From: VRUE01 sp963705635
Lineage (GTDB): Bacteria > Actinomycetota > Thermoleophilia > Solirubrobacterales > 70-9
Reading direction: 5' to 3'
Assembly (NCBI GenBank): GCA_963705635.1
Contig: CAVPKH010000003.1
Coordinates: forward strand, 1-64,000
Length of the DNA: 64,000 nt
The notes under the pieces are model-generated. The model did not search any database. It was given only the letters and a program-made list of their open reading frames with translations, and was not told the DNA's origin. The translations under genes and the position numbers were made by a program. Shown piece after piece: positions 8,327 through 16,563 of this stretch; position 1 is the first letter of the stretch, and every line of letters begins with the position of its first letter.

Positions 8327-9581
8327 GCAGGGGCGCTCGCTGCGAGCGCAGCAGCAGCGGGATCGCGACGACGATCGCGAGCAGGAGCCCGGCGCCGAAG
8401 ACGAGCACCGCGCCGCGCAGGCCGAGCACGAGCCAAAGAGCGCCGAAGGCGACCGAGGAGAGCAGGTTGCCGATGCTGACCACGGTGGTCAGCATTCCCA
8501 GCCCGCTCGCCTGCAGGTCCTCGGGCAAAAGCGCGCCGGCGAGCGCCGCGAGGACGCCTTCGGTGGCGGCGAAGTAGCCGCCGAGGCCGATCAGGCAGAC
8601 CACCAGCAGGCCGTATCCGAGTGAGCTCATCAAGAGCGCACCGTAGACGACGAAGAGGAGGGCATAACCGGCGAGCAGGACCGGGACCCGGCCGACCCGG
8701 TCGGCGAGCTGGCCGACCGGGATCGCCAGCCCCATGAAGGCGACCGCGGTGATCACGTAGAGCAGCGGGAAGACGGCCGGCTCGAAGTCGATCTTGCGCT
8801 GCAGGCCGACGTAGATCAAGGCGTCGGAGACGCTCGCCAGCGAGAGCCCGGCGGCGGCGAGCAGCAGCAGCGAGAAGCGCGGGTCGCGGACGAGGCCGGC
8901 CGCGGCCCGCAGGGAGGGCGGGTTGCTGTCCCGCAGCGGCGCTCGTTTGGGCTTGCCCTGCACGGTCAGCAGGAGGACGGCGAGGCCGAGGAAGGCGAAG
9001 AGCGTGCTGACGACGAAGACGGCGTCGAAGCGGGCCGGCGCCACCAGCAGGATGCCGAAGGCGATCAGCGGCCCCAGCATCGCCCCGGCCGAGTCCATCG
9101 CCCGGTGCACGCCGAAGGCCGTCGCCAGGCCGGCCTTGCTGCTCGAGAGCGAGATCAGGGCGTCGCGCGGCGCGGTGCGGATGCCCTTGCCGATGCGGTC
9201 GAAGGCGACGATCGCGCCGATGCCGCCGATCGTGGTGCCGGCCGTCACCAGGGCGATCTTGCCCAGGGCGGAGATCCCGTACCCGGCTCCGGCAACCTCC
9301 TTGGGCTTGCGCCAGCGGTCCGAGACGAAGCCGCTGGCGACCTGCACCAGCGCCGCGGCGCCGCGGTAGGTGCCGTCGATCGCGCCCAGGGCCAGCGGGC
9401 TGGCGCCAAGCGTGAAGACCAGGTAGAGCGGCAGGATCGTCGCCACCATCTCCGAGGAGACGTCGGTCAGCATGCTGACGAAGCCGAGCATGACGACGTT
9501 GCGCGGCACCTGCAGGCGCACTGAGCGGCGCGCCCAGAGCTTGGGCTTGAGCAGGGCTTTGGAGGCTTCGACCTGGTACAT
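8319..9581 (-). CDS. major facilitator superfamily transporter
   Basis: The 420-residue protein has about twelve hydrophobic segments. The MFS loop motif shows as GFVSDRWRKPKEV after the second helix and again as GQLADRVGRVPVLL in the second half. The family moves small solutes by proton coupling; substrate unknown. It lies directly downstream of the flavoprotein gene and overlaps the propeller gene, so an export role in the polysaccharide locus is possible but not shown. Its ATG is immediately preceded by a perfect 11-bp inverted repeat (9582-9611), leaving no conventional Shine-Dalgarno outside the hairpin, which may control its translation. Confidence 0.85.
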   Translation of the reverse strand: MYQVEASKALLKPKLWARRSVRLQVPRNVVMLGFVSMLTDVSSEMVATILPLYLVFTLGASPLALGAIDGTYRGAAALVQVASGFVSDRWRKPKEVAGAGYGISALGKIALVTAGTTIGGIGAIVAFDRIGKGIRTAPRDALISLSSSKAGLATAFGVHRAMDSAGAMLGPLIAFGILLVAPARFDAVFVVSTLFAFLGLAVLLLTVQGKPKRAPLRDSNPPSLRAAAGLVRDPRFSLLLLAAAGLSLASVSDALIYVGLQRKIDFEPAVFPLLYVITAVAFMGLAIPVGQLADRVGRVPVLLAGYALLFVVYGALLMSSLGYGLLVVCLIGLGGYFAATEGVLAALAGALLPEDLQASGLGMLTTVVSIGNLLSSVAFGALWLVLGLRGAVLVFGAGLLLAIVVAIPLLLRSQRAPLHA

Positions 9582-9611
9582 GGACTAGTTCACAAACGTC
9601 TGAACTAGTCC
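9582..9611. repeat. perfect 11-bp inverted repeat abutting the MFS start codon
   Basis: GGACTAGTTCA at 9582-9592 and TGAACTAGTCC at 9601-9611 are exact reverse complements separated by 8 bases. On the minus strand the hairpin starts inside the last codons of the flavoprotein gene (stop at 9585) and ends directly before the ATG of the MFS gene at 9581. It could be an operator for a dimeric regulator, an RNA hairpin hiding the ribosome site, or a processing site. No T-run follows, so it is not a classical intrinsic terminator. Confidence 0.8.
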
Positions 9612-10967
9612 TTTTCTCGCACTATCCGCCGCAGCTCCGGTCAAGCCAAGCCGGTCGCTCACCTCGGTCGCGACCTCTTCGGCAAAGCCCATCACCGAGT
9701 CGCCGTTGAGCAGCTGGGGGTAGATCTGAGCGTTGGAGGCCAGCGCCAGGCCGTCGACTCCCGGCCAGATCGGCGCCACCCGGGTCTCGCCCTTGGCCCG
9801 CAGCGTGTGCACGGGCTCGACCAGCTTTGCCCGCTGCACGGTCCAGTCGACCACCTCGTCGCGGCTGAAACCGGGCGACAAGCGGGCCAGGTAGTCGGTG
9901 AAACGGCGGTAGACCGACTCGTCGTCCTCGCTCTGCTCGGGGGCGCTTGGATCGCAGTACTTGGGCAGGTAAACGAGGTGAAGGCCGTCGGTGTGCTCGG
10001 TCCCGAGCACCTGAGTCGTCTCGATCGCGCTGGTCACCGGCGTCTCCTCGGTGATGTTGACCGCGTAGTAGGGCAGCAATGAGCGCGGCACCTTGATGAT
10101 CGCGCAGACGCAGCCCAGCCAGCGCTGTGGATACGGAGCCAGCAGCCCTTGGTGGCGCTCCGGCAGCAGGAAGCGCAGCGCCGGCGGCTGCAGGGTCGGG
10201 ATCGTCAGGTCGAAATCGAGGGTCTCGCCGTCGAGCTCCACCCCGGTGATCGAGCCGTCCTCGGCGGTCGCCAGGCCGGTGACCGGCGCATCGGTGCGGG
10301 CCTCGACGCCCAGCCCCCGAGCCCGCTCGACCATCGCGTCGATCAGCCTCTGGTGGCCGCCGACGATGTAGCCCATTTCCTCGCCGCCGCCGCCGTTTTT
10401 GCCGCGGGCGCCGGACATGCGGCGCGTGCGCGCCCAGAGGTAGGTCGCCGGCAGCCCCGAGGGGTCGCCGTCGAAGCGGGAGTCGAGCAGCGGCTTCCAG
10501 ATCCGCTCGACCACCTGGCGGCCGCAGTGACGGCGCAGCCAGGTCTCCAGCGGCAGCTCCTCGAGCTCCGCGTAAGAGCTGCGCAGCTGGCACTGGGCGA
10601 CGAACCAGCCGAGCCGCAATCTGGCGACCGGGCTGAGGGGGGAAAAGCGCAAGAGGTCGCCGATGCCGTTGAAGTCGTGCATCTCGCCATTGGCGAAGAA
10701 GCCGGCGCCGACCGGCGTGTAGCGCAGCTGGTCACCGAGGCCGACCTCCTCGGCCATCGCGATCATCTTCGAATCGGCGGGCGTGATCACGTGGTAGAAG
10801 CGATCGACCCGATGACCGCCGAAGTCGATCGTCCCGGCAAGACCGCCGAGGCTGGGGCCGCGCTCGATCACGGTCACCTTCGCCCCTGCCTGGGCGAGGC
10901 GCAAAGCCAGCGATACGCCGAGCACGCCGCCGCCGACGACGCCGACGCGCGGCGGTGAGGCGCTCAT
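9585..10967 (-). CDS. FAD-dependent amine oxidase/UDP-galactopyranose mutase-like protein
   Basis: This is a 460-residue flavoprotein with the dinucleotide-binding motif GVVGGGVLGVSLALRLAQAG at the N-terminus, the ERGPSLGGLAGT segment, and GFxxDRFYHVI-like FGGHRVDRFYHVITP. The C-terminal FAD block contains VDGLALASNAQIYPQLLNGD. The family includes protoporphyrinogen oxidase-like, desaturase-like and UDP-galactopyranose mutase-like enzymes. Clustered between glycosyltransferase and transporter genes, it probably acts on a sugar or lipid-linked sugar (inference). It overlaps the upstream glycosyltransferase by 4 bases (ATGA). Confidence 0.8.
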   Translation of the reverse strand: MSASPPRVGVVGGGVLGVSLALRLAQAGAKVTVIERGPSLGGLAGTIDFGGHRVDRFYHVITPADSKMIAMAEEVGLGDQLRYTPVGAGFFANGEMHDFNGIGDLLRFSPLSPVARLRLGWFVAQCQLRSSYAELEELPLETWLRRHCGRQVVERIWKPLLDSRFDGDPSGLPATYLWARTRRMSGARGKNGGGGEEMGYIVGGHQRLIDAMVERARGLGVEARTDAPVTGLATAEDGSITGVELDGETLDFDLTIPTLQPPALRFLLPERHQGLLAPYPQRWLGCVCAIIKVPRSLLPYYAVNITEETPVTSAIETTQVLGTEHTDGLHLVYLPKYCDPSAPEQSEDDESVYRRFTDYLARLSPGFSRDEVVDWTVQRAKLVEPVHTLRAKGETRVAPIWPGVDGLALASNAQIYPQLLNGDSVMGFAEEVATEVSDRLGLTGAAADSARKGLVQTFVN

Positions 10968-11809
10968 CCGGCTTGCGGCAGCGGCTGGGGCTCGGACTCC
11001 GCCGTCTTCGCCGGCAGCGAGCGGGCCGCCGGCGGAAGCGGCGCGGTTACCTCGGCGAGCGGCGAAACGGGCGGCGGCTGGATGCGGCCGACCAGCTGAG
11101 CCGCCATCACCCGGAAGTAGGCGAGCACGGTCGGCTTCAGCTGCATCTTCGACTCGCCCTTGCGGGTTGACCAGTCGTTGGTCGTCGGCACCTCGGCGAC
11201 GCTGGCGCCGGCGTTGTAGAGCTTGAGGAGAAGCTCCACGTTGGCGGCGAAGCCGGGCTCGCGAACGAGCAGGTAGCCGTAGGTGTCGGCGGCGCGGCGC
11301 AGCGTGCCGGCGCGGTAGACCCGGTAGAGCGAGGAGAGCGTGTGCATCTCGCGCAGGCCCCCGAGGACCCTGAAGGTGTTCGAGACCGATTTGCTCGCCG
11401 CCAGGCGCCAGCCGGCGACCCCGATGATCTTGCCGCCGGGGGCGTAGACCGAGGCGAGCACGACGTCGGTGCCCTGGTCGAACAGCTCCAGCATCCTCGG
11501 CAGGTCGGAGAGGTCGGAGGTGGTGTCGGCCTCGAGGGTGACGATCGCGTCGTCGTCGGAGGACTCGCCGAGGGCGGAGCGGATGCCGGTGTTGATCGCC
11601 GTTCCGAGGCCCTGGTTGACGGTGTGGGTGACGATCGCCAGGTGCATGTCCCGGGAGTGCTCGCGGATCACGTCCGCGGTGCCATCGGTCGAGCCGTCGT
11701 CGACGATGATCACGCGGGCGCCGAGCTCGCGCGCAACCGGAGCGAGGTCGGCGAGCAGGCGGGGAATGTTTTCGGCCTCGTTGTAGGCCGGAATCACGAA
11801 GCGGATCAC
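10964..11809 (-). CDS. glycosyltransferase family 2 (dolichyl-phosphate-mannose-synthase-like)
   Basis: The 281-residue protein opens with FVIPAYNEAENIPRLLADL, then VIIVDDGSTDGTADVI and NQGLGTAINTGIR. TLEADTTSDLSDLPRML holds the acidic metal site (the D in the EAD position). This pattern is that of polyprenol-phosphate glycosyl transferases, which load a sugar on a lipid carrier at the cytoplasmic membrane face. The C-terminal 50 residues are proline and alanine rich and probably disordered. It overlaps the flavoprotein downstream (ATGA) and the dehydrogenase upstream (4 bases), so all three are coupled. Confidence 0.87.
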   Translation of the reverse strand: MIRFVIPAYNEAENIPRLLADLAPVARELGARVIIVDDGSTDGTADVIREHSRDMHLAIVTHTVNQGLGTAINTGIRSALGESSDDDAIVTLEADTTSDLSDLPRMLELFDQGTDVVLASVYAPGGKIIGVAGWRLAASKSVSNTFRVLGGLREMHTLSSLYRVYRAGTLRRAADTYGYLLVREPGFAANVELLLKLYNAGASVAEVPTTNDWSTRKGESKMQLKPTVLAYFRVMAAQLVGRIQPPPVSPLAEVTAPLPPAARSLPAKTAESEPQPLPQAG

Positions 11810-12864
11810 GCGACTACCTCCAGTGAGCGGGGCGCGGGGATGTCAAGCAGCTCGACCGGCCGGCGGACCGCCGCCGACTCGCGCATCGCCAGCGCCGCCG
11901 CCAGCGCCTTGACGCCGTCGTGGGCGCTGACCGGCTCCGGGGTGTCGTCGAGCACGCAGCGGCAAAAGGCTTCCAGCTCGGCCTGCAGCGGCTCCGCCTT
12001 GGCGAGTGAGAAACGCACCGCGGCGCCCTCGCCGTCGCCGCGCAGCATCGAGAGCCCATCCCAGTGGAGCGGGGCGCTCGGCGACTCGACGAACCAGACG
12101 TCCTGGGTGATGTAGCTGGCCCGCAGCAGGCCGTTCTCGCCGATCAGGACGATCTCACGCGTCTTCTCCGGGGTGAGCCAGTTGACGTCGAGCAGGCCGA
12201 GGGTGTCTTCGTCGCCATCGGCGCCGAAGCGGACGAGGCAGGTGAGCAGGTCCTCCTGCGAGCTGTGCAGGAAGCGGCCGCCGTCGGCGTAGATCTCGCT
12301 GATCGAGAGGTCGAGGACGTGCTGCATGATGTCGAGGTCGTGGGTGGCGAGGTCGATCGCCACGCCGGTGTCCTGGATCCGCGTCGGCAGCGGCCCGACC
12401 CGGGTCGCGTGGGCGCGGTAGACGGAGCCGAGGCGGCCCTCTCGGACCAGCTCGCGCAGCTTCGCCACCGCCGGGTTGAAGCGCTCGACGTGACCGACCA
12501 TCAGCTTGCGGTCGGCCTCCATCGCGGCGCCGCGCATGCGCAGGGCATCGGGAAGGGTAGTCGCGATCGGCTTCTCGACCAGCACGTGAAGGCCGGCGGC
12601 CAGGGCCTCGAGGGCAACCTCGGCATGAAACTCCGAGGGACAGGCGATCGAGACCGCATCGAGCTCGCGGGCGCCGAACTCGATCAGCTCGCGCCAGTCC
12701 GAGTACTCGGCGACGCGGGTATCGCCGAGCACCCGGCGACGCGTCTCCTGGCTGGGCTCGGCAACCGCGACGAGCTGCGCGCAATCGAGCTGCGCGTAGT
12801 TGCGAATGTGAAACGCGCCCATGCGGCCGCAGCCGATGACGCCGACCCTCAGCTGCTCAGACAA
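11806..12864 (-). CDS. Gfo/Idh/MocA family oxidoreductase
   Basis: This NAD(P)-dependent sugar dehydrogenase of about 352 residues has the Rossmann motif VGVIGCGRMGAFHIRNY, DAVSIACPSEFHAEV, and the characteristic VLVEKPIAT at the cofactor/active-site junction. A later GHVERFNPAV and DLATHDLDIMQHV contribute the catalytic His. I chose the TTG at 12864: it overlaps the stop of wecB by 8 bases and has GGAGGG 5 bases upstream, whereas the ATG at 12912 has no such support. Next to wecB, a UDP-GlcNAc- or UDP-ManNAc-related 3-keto sugar pathway is plausible (compare WlbA), but that is inference. A second family member lies at 14746. Confidence 0.87.
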   Translation of the reverse strand: MSEQLRVGVIGCGRMGAFHIRNYAQLDCAQLVAVAEPSQETRRRVLGDTRVAEYSDWRELIEFGARELDAVSIACPSEFHAEVALEALAAGLHVLVEKPIATTLPDALRMRGAAMEADRKLMVGHVERFNPAVAKLRELVREGRLGSVYRAHATRVGPLPTRIQDTGVAIDLATHDLDIMQHVLDLSISEIYADGGRFLHSSQEDLLTCLVRFGADGDEDTLGLLDVNWLTPEKTREIVLIGENGLLRASYITQDVWFVESPSAPLHWDGLSMLRGDGEGAAVRFSLAKAEPLQAELEAFCRCVLDDTPEPVSAHDGVKALAAALAMRESAAVRRPVELLDIPAPRSLEVVA

Positions 12865-13921
12865 TTGAACCCTCCAGTGCTCGATCGAGATGGGCGACGG
12901 TAAGCTCGGCAATGCGCTCGGCGGCGTTGCCGCTGCCGAAGATCGGTGGCCGCGAGCGTGGCCTGGGCTTCGCCATCGCCGCGCTGAACTTCTCGGCGTC
13001 GACCCCGACCAGGGTGTTCCAGCCGGTCGAAACCGTCTCGATCCACTCCGTCTCCTCGCGCATCGTGATGCAGGGCACGCCCCAGAGATAGGCCTCGCGC
13101 TGGACGCCGCCGGAGTCGGTCGCGATCGCTACCGCGTCGCGCTCCAGGGTCAGCATCTCGGTGTAGGTCACGGCATCGCGGACCTCGACGTTGGCCGGTG
13201 TCTCCAGCCCCCAGGCCTCGAGGCTCTTGCGGGTCCGCGGGTGGACCGGGAAGATCACCCTGTGCTCGGCCGCCTCGAGGCAGGCCAGGACCGCGGCCAG
13301 CCGCTCCCGCGAGTCGGTGTTGTAGTTGCGATGGGCGGTGGCGAGGACGTAGTCGCCTTTCTCCTCGCCCTCGGGCAGGCGGCTGCGGGTCGCGAGCAGG
13401 ACGTCGGCGAGGACGTCGCCGGTCACGTGCACGACCCCCGGCACGCCCTCCTCGACCAGGACGTCACGAGCGTGATCGCAGGGCGCGAAGAGAAGCTGGG
13501 AAAGCTTGTCGGTCTCGATGCGGTTGTGCTCCTCCGGCATGTCCATGCGGTAGCTGCGCAGGCCGGCCTCGACGTGGAGCAGCTGCACCCCGGCGGCAAC
13601 GGCGGCCCTTGCCCCCGCGACCGTCGCGTTGGTGTCGCCTCGAACCAGCACGGCGTTGGGCCGCTCGCTCTCGATCACGCGAGCGATGCGCTCCTGCGCC
13701 ACGGTGACGCTCTCCTCGTTGGGAAGCGAGCCGACGCCGAGGTTGAACCCCGGCAGCGGCAGCTTCAGGTCGGCGATCTGCAGGTCCGACATCTTTGGGT
13801 CGTAGTGCTGACCGGTGTGGACGAGGATCTCCTCGACGCAGTTGGTGAAGGCGAGCGAGAGCGGCGCGGCCTGAACGATCTCAGGGCGGGAACCGATGAT
13901 TGAGACGATTCGAGGGGCCAT
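12857..13921 (-). CDS. wecB: UDP-N-acetylglucosamine 2-epimerase (non-hydrolysing)
   Basis: The 354-residue protein has the GT-B-like fold of the WecB/MnaA family: IVSIIGSRPEIVQAAPL, ILVHTGQHYDPKMSD, VLVRGDTNATVAGA, LLHVEAGLRSYRMDMPEEHNR and the UDP-binding ATDSGGVQREAYLWGVPC with REETEW. It interconverts UDP-GlcNAc and UDP-ManNAc, a precursor for ManNAc-containing surface polymers. ATG 13921 gives the standard N-terminus (MAPRIVSIIG). The frame is open further to 14773, but that part is antisense to the sugar transferase. It is divergent from the sugar transferase and translationally coupled to the Gfo/Idh/MocA gene downstream. Confidence 0.92.
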   Translation of the reverse strand: MAPRIVSIIGSRPEIVQAAPLSLAFTNCVEEILVHTGQHYDPKMSDLQIADLKLPLPGFNLGVGSLPNEESVTVAQERIARVIESERPNAVLVRGDTNATVAGARAAVAAGVQLLHVEAGLRSYRMDMPEEHNRIETDKLSQLLFAPCDHARDVLVEEGVPGVVHVTGDVLADVLLATRSRLPEGEEKGDYVLATAHRNYNTDSRERLAAVLACLEAAEHRVIFPVHPRTRKSLEAWGLETPANVEVRDAVTYTEMLTLERDAVAIATDSGGVQREAYLWGVPCITMREETEWIETVSTGWNTLVGVDAEKFSAAMAKPRPRSRPPIFGSGNAAERIAELTVAHLDRALEGSIV

Positions 13922-14065
13922 TTCCAGATCAACGCACGAGGTGGGCCGGTCTTTTCGCGGGCCGGAAAATTCTTCCCCCCTTATTAGAACCAGCCTTTTT
14001 TCACCCTCGAGTTTTGGCCGCGAGTGGAAGTGTTCGCGGGGCGGCGACGTTTGTCCGGTAGCGAG
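13922..14065. promoter_or_regulatory. divergent intergenic region between wecB and the sugar transferase
   Basis: This 144-base gap separates two divergent polysaccharide genes and must hold promoters for both. It is visibly more AT-rich than its surroundings (for example TTATTAGAACC near 13982 and a run of six T near 13996). I cannot fix -35 and -10 boxes with confidence, and I see no clear palindrome. Confidence 0.5.
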
Positions 14066-14749
14066 ATGGAGGCTCACGAACTCACAGGCAAGCAGTCGCT
14101 CGACCGCAGCGCTGGAGAACCACTCTGGCAGGCGTTTGGTCGTCGCCTCGCCGACCTCGCTCTCGGCGCCACCCTGACCCTGCTGCTGTCGCCGATCTTG
14201 ATCGCGGTCGCGATCGCGGTCCGCCTCGACAGCCCCGGTCCGGCCCTCTTCCGCCAGCGCCGAGTCGGCCACAGGGAACGCGAGTTCACCCTCTTCAAGT
14301 TCCGCAGCATGCGCCTCGACGCCGACCCCCGCGGCCACCGCGAGTACGTCACGGCCCTGATCAAGGGCAGCACCGCCGACGGCGGTCGCAAAGACCTCTA
14401 CAAGCTTGCCGTCGACGATCGCATCACGCCGGTCGGGCGCTGGATCAGGCGCTGGAGCCTCGATGAGCTGCCCCAGCTCTTCAACGTCCTCAGGGGCGAC
14501 ATGACCTTGGTTGGCCCGCGTCCGGCGATCCCGTATGAGGTCGCCGAGTACCCGAGCTGGTATCGGCAGCGCTTCTCGGTCAAGCCCGGCCTCACGGGCC
14601 TCTGGCAGGTCAGCGGCCGCAGCGAGCGCACCTACGAGGAAATGGTCCGCCTCGACATCGAATACGCCGAGAATCGCTCCCTCTGGGGCGATTTCTCGAT
14701 CCTTGCACGGACTCCATGGACCGTAATCGGAAGAAGGGGAGCAGAGTGA
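14066..14749 (+). CDS. bacterial sugar transferase (initiating polyprenyl-phosphate phosphoglycosyltransferase)
   Basis: The protein of about 227 residues has the monotopic phosphoglycosyltransferase fold. A single hydrophobic re-entrant helix (LALGATLTLLLSPILIAVAIAV) is followed by SPGPALFRQRRVGHREREFTLFKFRSM, the RWSLDELPQLFNVLRGDMTLVGPRP block with its catalytic Asp-Glu pair, and KPGLTGLWQVSGR. It transfers a sugar-1-phosphate to undecaprenyl phosphate, starting the lipid-linked repeat unit. The hydrophobic helix follows about 26 polar residues. ATG 14066 is preferred to 14024 because the extension is poor in conserved features. The next gene starts in its stop codon (GTGA), so they are coupled. 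Confidence 0.9.
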   Translation: MEAHELTGKQSLDRSAGEPLWQAFGRRLADLALGATLTLLLSPILIAVAIAVRLDSPGPALFRQRRVGHREREFTLFKFRSMRLDADPRGHREYVTALIKGSTADGGRKDLYKLAVDDRITPVGRWIRRWSLDELPQLFNVLRGDMTLVGPRPAIPYEVAEYPSWYRQRFSVKPGLTGLWQVSGRSERTYEEMVRLDIEYAENRSLWGDFSILARTPWTVIGRRGAE

Positions 14750-15807
14750 ACCCAGCAGGCGCAATCGGAACAATGGTGGTCGGTTACGGCTACTGGGGCC
14801 CGAACATTGTCCGCAACGTGGTCGAGCGGCCGGAGTTCAGGCTGATGGGCCTCTGCGAGCTCGACGAGGGCCGCGCCAACGATTTTCGGCGCCGCCATCC
14901 CGGTGTCTGGGTCGAGCGCGACCTCGACACGGCGCTGGCCGACCCGCGGGTCGAAGCGGTTGCGATCGCCACTCCCCCCCACACCCACTACAACCTCGTT
15001 CGCAAGGCGCTGGAAGCCGGCAAGCACGTGCTGGTCGAGAAGCCGCTCGCGCGCCGGGCCGACGAGGCAGCCGAGCTCGTCGCGATCGCCGAAGAGCGCG
15101 ACCTGACCCTGATCCCCGGCCATACCTTCGTCTACAGCCCCTCGGTGAACAAGGTGCGCGACCTGATCCGCAGCGACGAGCTGGGCGAGATCTACTTCGT
15201 CACCTCATCGCGGATGAACCTCGGGCTTTACCAGCAGGACGGCGTCGTGCTCGACCTCGCCCCGCACGACCTCTCGATCCTGCTCCACTGGCTTGGCAAG
15301 CCGCTGGTGGAGGTGACCGCGAGCGGGCGCAGCGTCTTCCAGGAGGGGGTCCACGAGACCGCCTTCCTCACCCTGCGCTTCGAGGGCGGCACCCAGGCCA
15401 ACGTACAGCTCTCCTGGCTGGCGCCACGCAAGGTGCGCCAGATGGTCGTCGTCGGCAGTCGCCGCATGGTCCAGTACGAGGACACCGCGGCTGACGACTC
15501 GGTCCGGATCTACGACCGTGGGCTCGACTTCTCCGAGCCGCCTGCCAACTTCGGCGAGTACCGGCTGACCTACCGCAGCGGCGACATGGTCGCCCCGCGG
15601 GTCGAGGCCCTGGAGCCCCTCAGCCTCGAGCTGCGCGACTTCGCCGCGGCGATTCGCGAGGGCTCGACGCCGGTCTCGAACGCCAAGCTCGGGGTCGAGA
15701 TCGTGCTTGGCCTCGAAGCCCTCGAGCAGTCACTGCACGCCCAGGGTGAAACCGTCCCGGTCCGCGCCGTCGACGACGTGCTCGCCGCCGCCCGCCAGCG
15801 CGTCTGA
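14746..15807 (+). CDS. Gfo/Idh/MocA family oxidoreductase
   Basis: The 353-residue NAD(P)-dependent sugar dehydrogenase has VVGYGYWGPNIVRN, VAIATPPHTHYNLVRKALEAGKHVLVEKPL and DLAPHDLSILLHWLG with the catalytic-region His. GTG 14746 is chosen because it overlaps the upstream stop (GTGA) and has AAGGGGAG just before it. The family oxidises or reduces a sugar ring position on a nucleotide sugar. It is not a close copy of the member at 11806, so two distinct dehydrogenase steps may exist in this pathway (inference). It ends the polysaccharide locus on this side. Confidence 0.87.
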   Translation: MNPAGAIGTMVVGYGYWGPNIVRNVVERPEFRLMGLCELDEGRANDFRRRHPGVWVERDLDTALADPRVEAVAIATPPHTHYNLVRKALEAGKHVLVEKPLARRADEAAELVAIAEERDLTLIPGHTFVYSPSVNKVRDLIRSDELGEIYFVTSSRMNLGLYQQDGVVLDLAPHDLSILLHWLGKPLVEVTASGRSVFQEGVHETAFLTLRFEGGTQANVQLSWLAPRKVRQMVVVGSRRMVQYEDTAADDSVRIYDRGLDFSEPPANFGEYRLTYRSGDMVAPRVEALEPLSLELRDFAAAIREGSTPVSNAKLGVEIVLGLEALEQSLHAQGETVPVRAVDDVLAAARQRV

Positions 15808-15931
15808 GTCCCTGGGAGAGTCTCTCCCGCAAAGCGGGGCCCGACGCCGGCACGGGCAAGAGCCGCGGCGGCGTCCGACGGGGATGCGGAGCCGGCGCCT
15901 CGCGCTCGGTGGCGGCGCCAAGGAGATGCGG

Positions 15932-16261
15932 TCAGTGATTGACCTGGGCAGCAGCGCCCTCGAGCAGGTCCAGCTCGGCCAGGTAGGCAAGCACCGAGTG
16001 GGCGGCGAGCTCGCTGATCGACGTGCCCTGCCGCGCGGCCTCCCGCATCAGCACTGCCTCGGTCTCGGCGTCGACGGTTAGCTCGAGTGCGACCACCGGG
16101 GCCCGCTCACCGCGGCTGAACCGTGGAACCCCGATCGGCTCTCGCCCCGCCTTGAGCTTGCCGGCGTAGTGGAGCAGGGCCGCGCGCACTCCGGTCGCCG
16201 GATCGACTCCCAGCTGGTTGCTGATTCCGCTGCAGGCGAGCCTGCCAAGTGCGATTCTCAT
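15932..16261 (-). CDS. ribbon-helix-helix-like protein, cassette copy 1
   Basis: The 109-residue protein belongs to no family I can name. Its C-terminal half reads as strand-helix-helix (VALELTV, DAETEAVLMREAARQG, SISELAAHSVLAYLAELD), which fits a ribbon-helix-helix DNA-binding fold. Its N-terminal half (MRIALGRLACSGISNQLGVD, then AALLHYAGKLKAGREPIGVPRF) is shared with the protein at 17280-17630. ATG 16261 is preferred over 16309 because it aligns with the start of that paralogue and has GGTGAGA upstream. It is divergent from an ECF-like sigma factor across a conserved control region. A role as repressor or sigma-factor partner is inference. Confidence 0.7.
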   Translation of the reverse strand: MRIALGRLACSGISNQLGVDPATGVRAALLHYAGKLKAGREPIGVPRFSRGERAPVVALELTVDAETEAVLMREAARQGTSISELAAHSVLAYLAELDLLEGAAAQVNH

Positions 16262-16292
16262 CGAGGTCTCACCCAGTACTAACTGCCTGGAT

Positions 16293-16310
16293 GTGCCCAA
16301 GATTTTCACG
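16293..16310. promoter_or_regulatory. conserved 18-bp block, cassette copy 1
   Basis: GTGCCCAAGATTTTCACG is repeated exactly at 17660-17677 in the second cassette although the flanks differ. The core TGCCCAANATTT recurs in inverted orientation at about 16391-16402, inside the next conserved block. It lies about 30-50 bases upstream of the minus-strand gene's ATG. It is a candidate operator shared by the two cassettes. Confidence 0.55.
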
Positions 16311-16378
16311 CATACCAGCTAAATCCTCCTAACTTCAGCCTTCAATACTTGTGCAATGACCCCGCTTGAGACCGAGTT

Positions 16379-16430
16379 TGAAATTTGGACAAATATTGGG
16401 CATTGACACCTGCCTAATCGTCCTTAATCC
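16379..16430 (+). promoter_or_regulatory. predicted promoter of sigma-factor gene, cassette copy 1
   Basis: TTGACA (16403-16408) and TAATCC (16425-16430) are separated by 16 bases, close to the housekeeping sigma consensus. A 30-base block ending in this TTGACA (16379-16408) is identical in the second cassette at 17747-17776, and the same TTGACA-16-TAATCC layout occurs there. The predicted transcript would have a leader of about 127 bases, including a small hairpin (GGCGATT/AAATCGCC, 16528-16546) just before the ribosome site. The -35 box overlaps an inverted copy of the 16293 motif, so a bound repressor could block it (inference). Confidence 0.6.
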
Positions 16431-16563
16431 TCCCGACCTCGTTATCGCCAAAAGCGCCGAGAGGTAGCGGCCGGACTTTCCGTTTTGGGCATTTTGCTCA
16501 AGGCAGCGTCCAGGTCGACACAAGCCGGCGATTAAGACAAATCGCCAAGGGAGAAGGCAAAAA

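Noticed and set aside
15808..15931. Degenerate copy of the dispersed repeat downstream of the dehydrogenase gene
   Set aside because: Only GCGGCGTCC is shared; the hairpin and right flank are missing.
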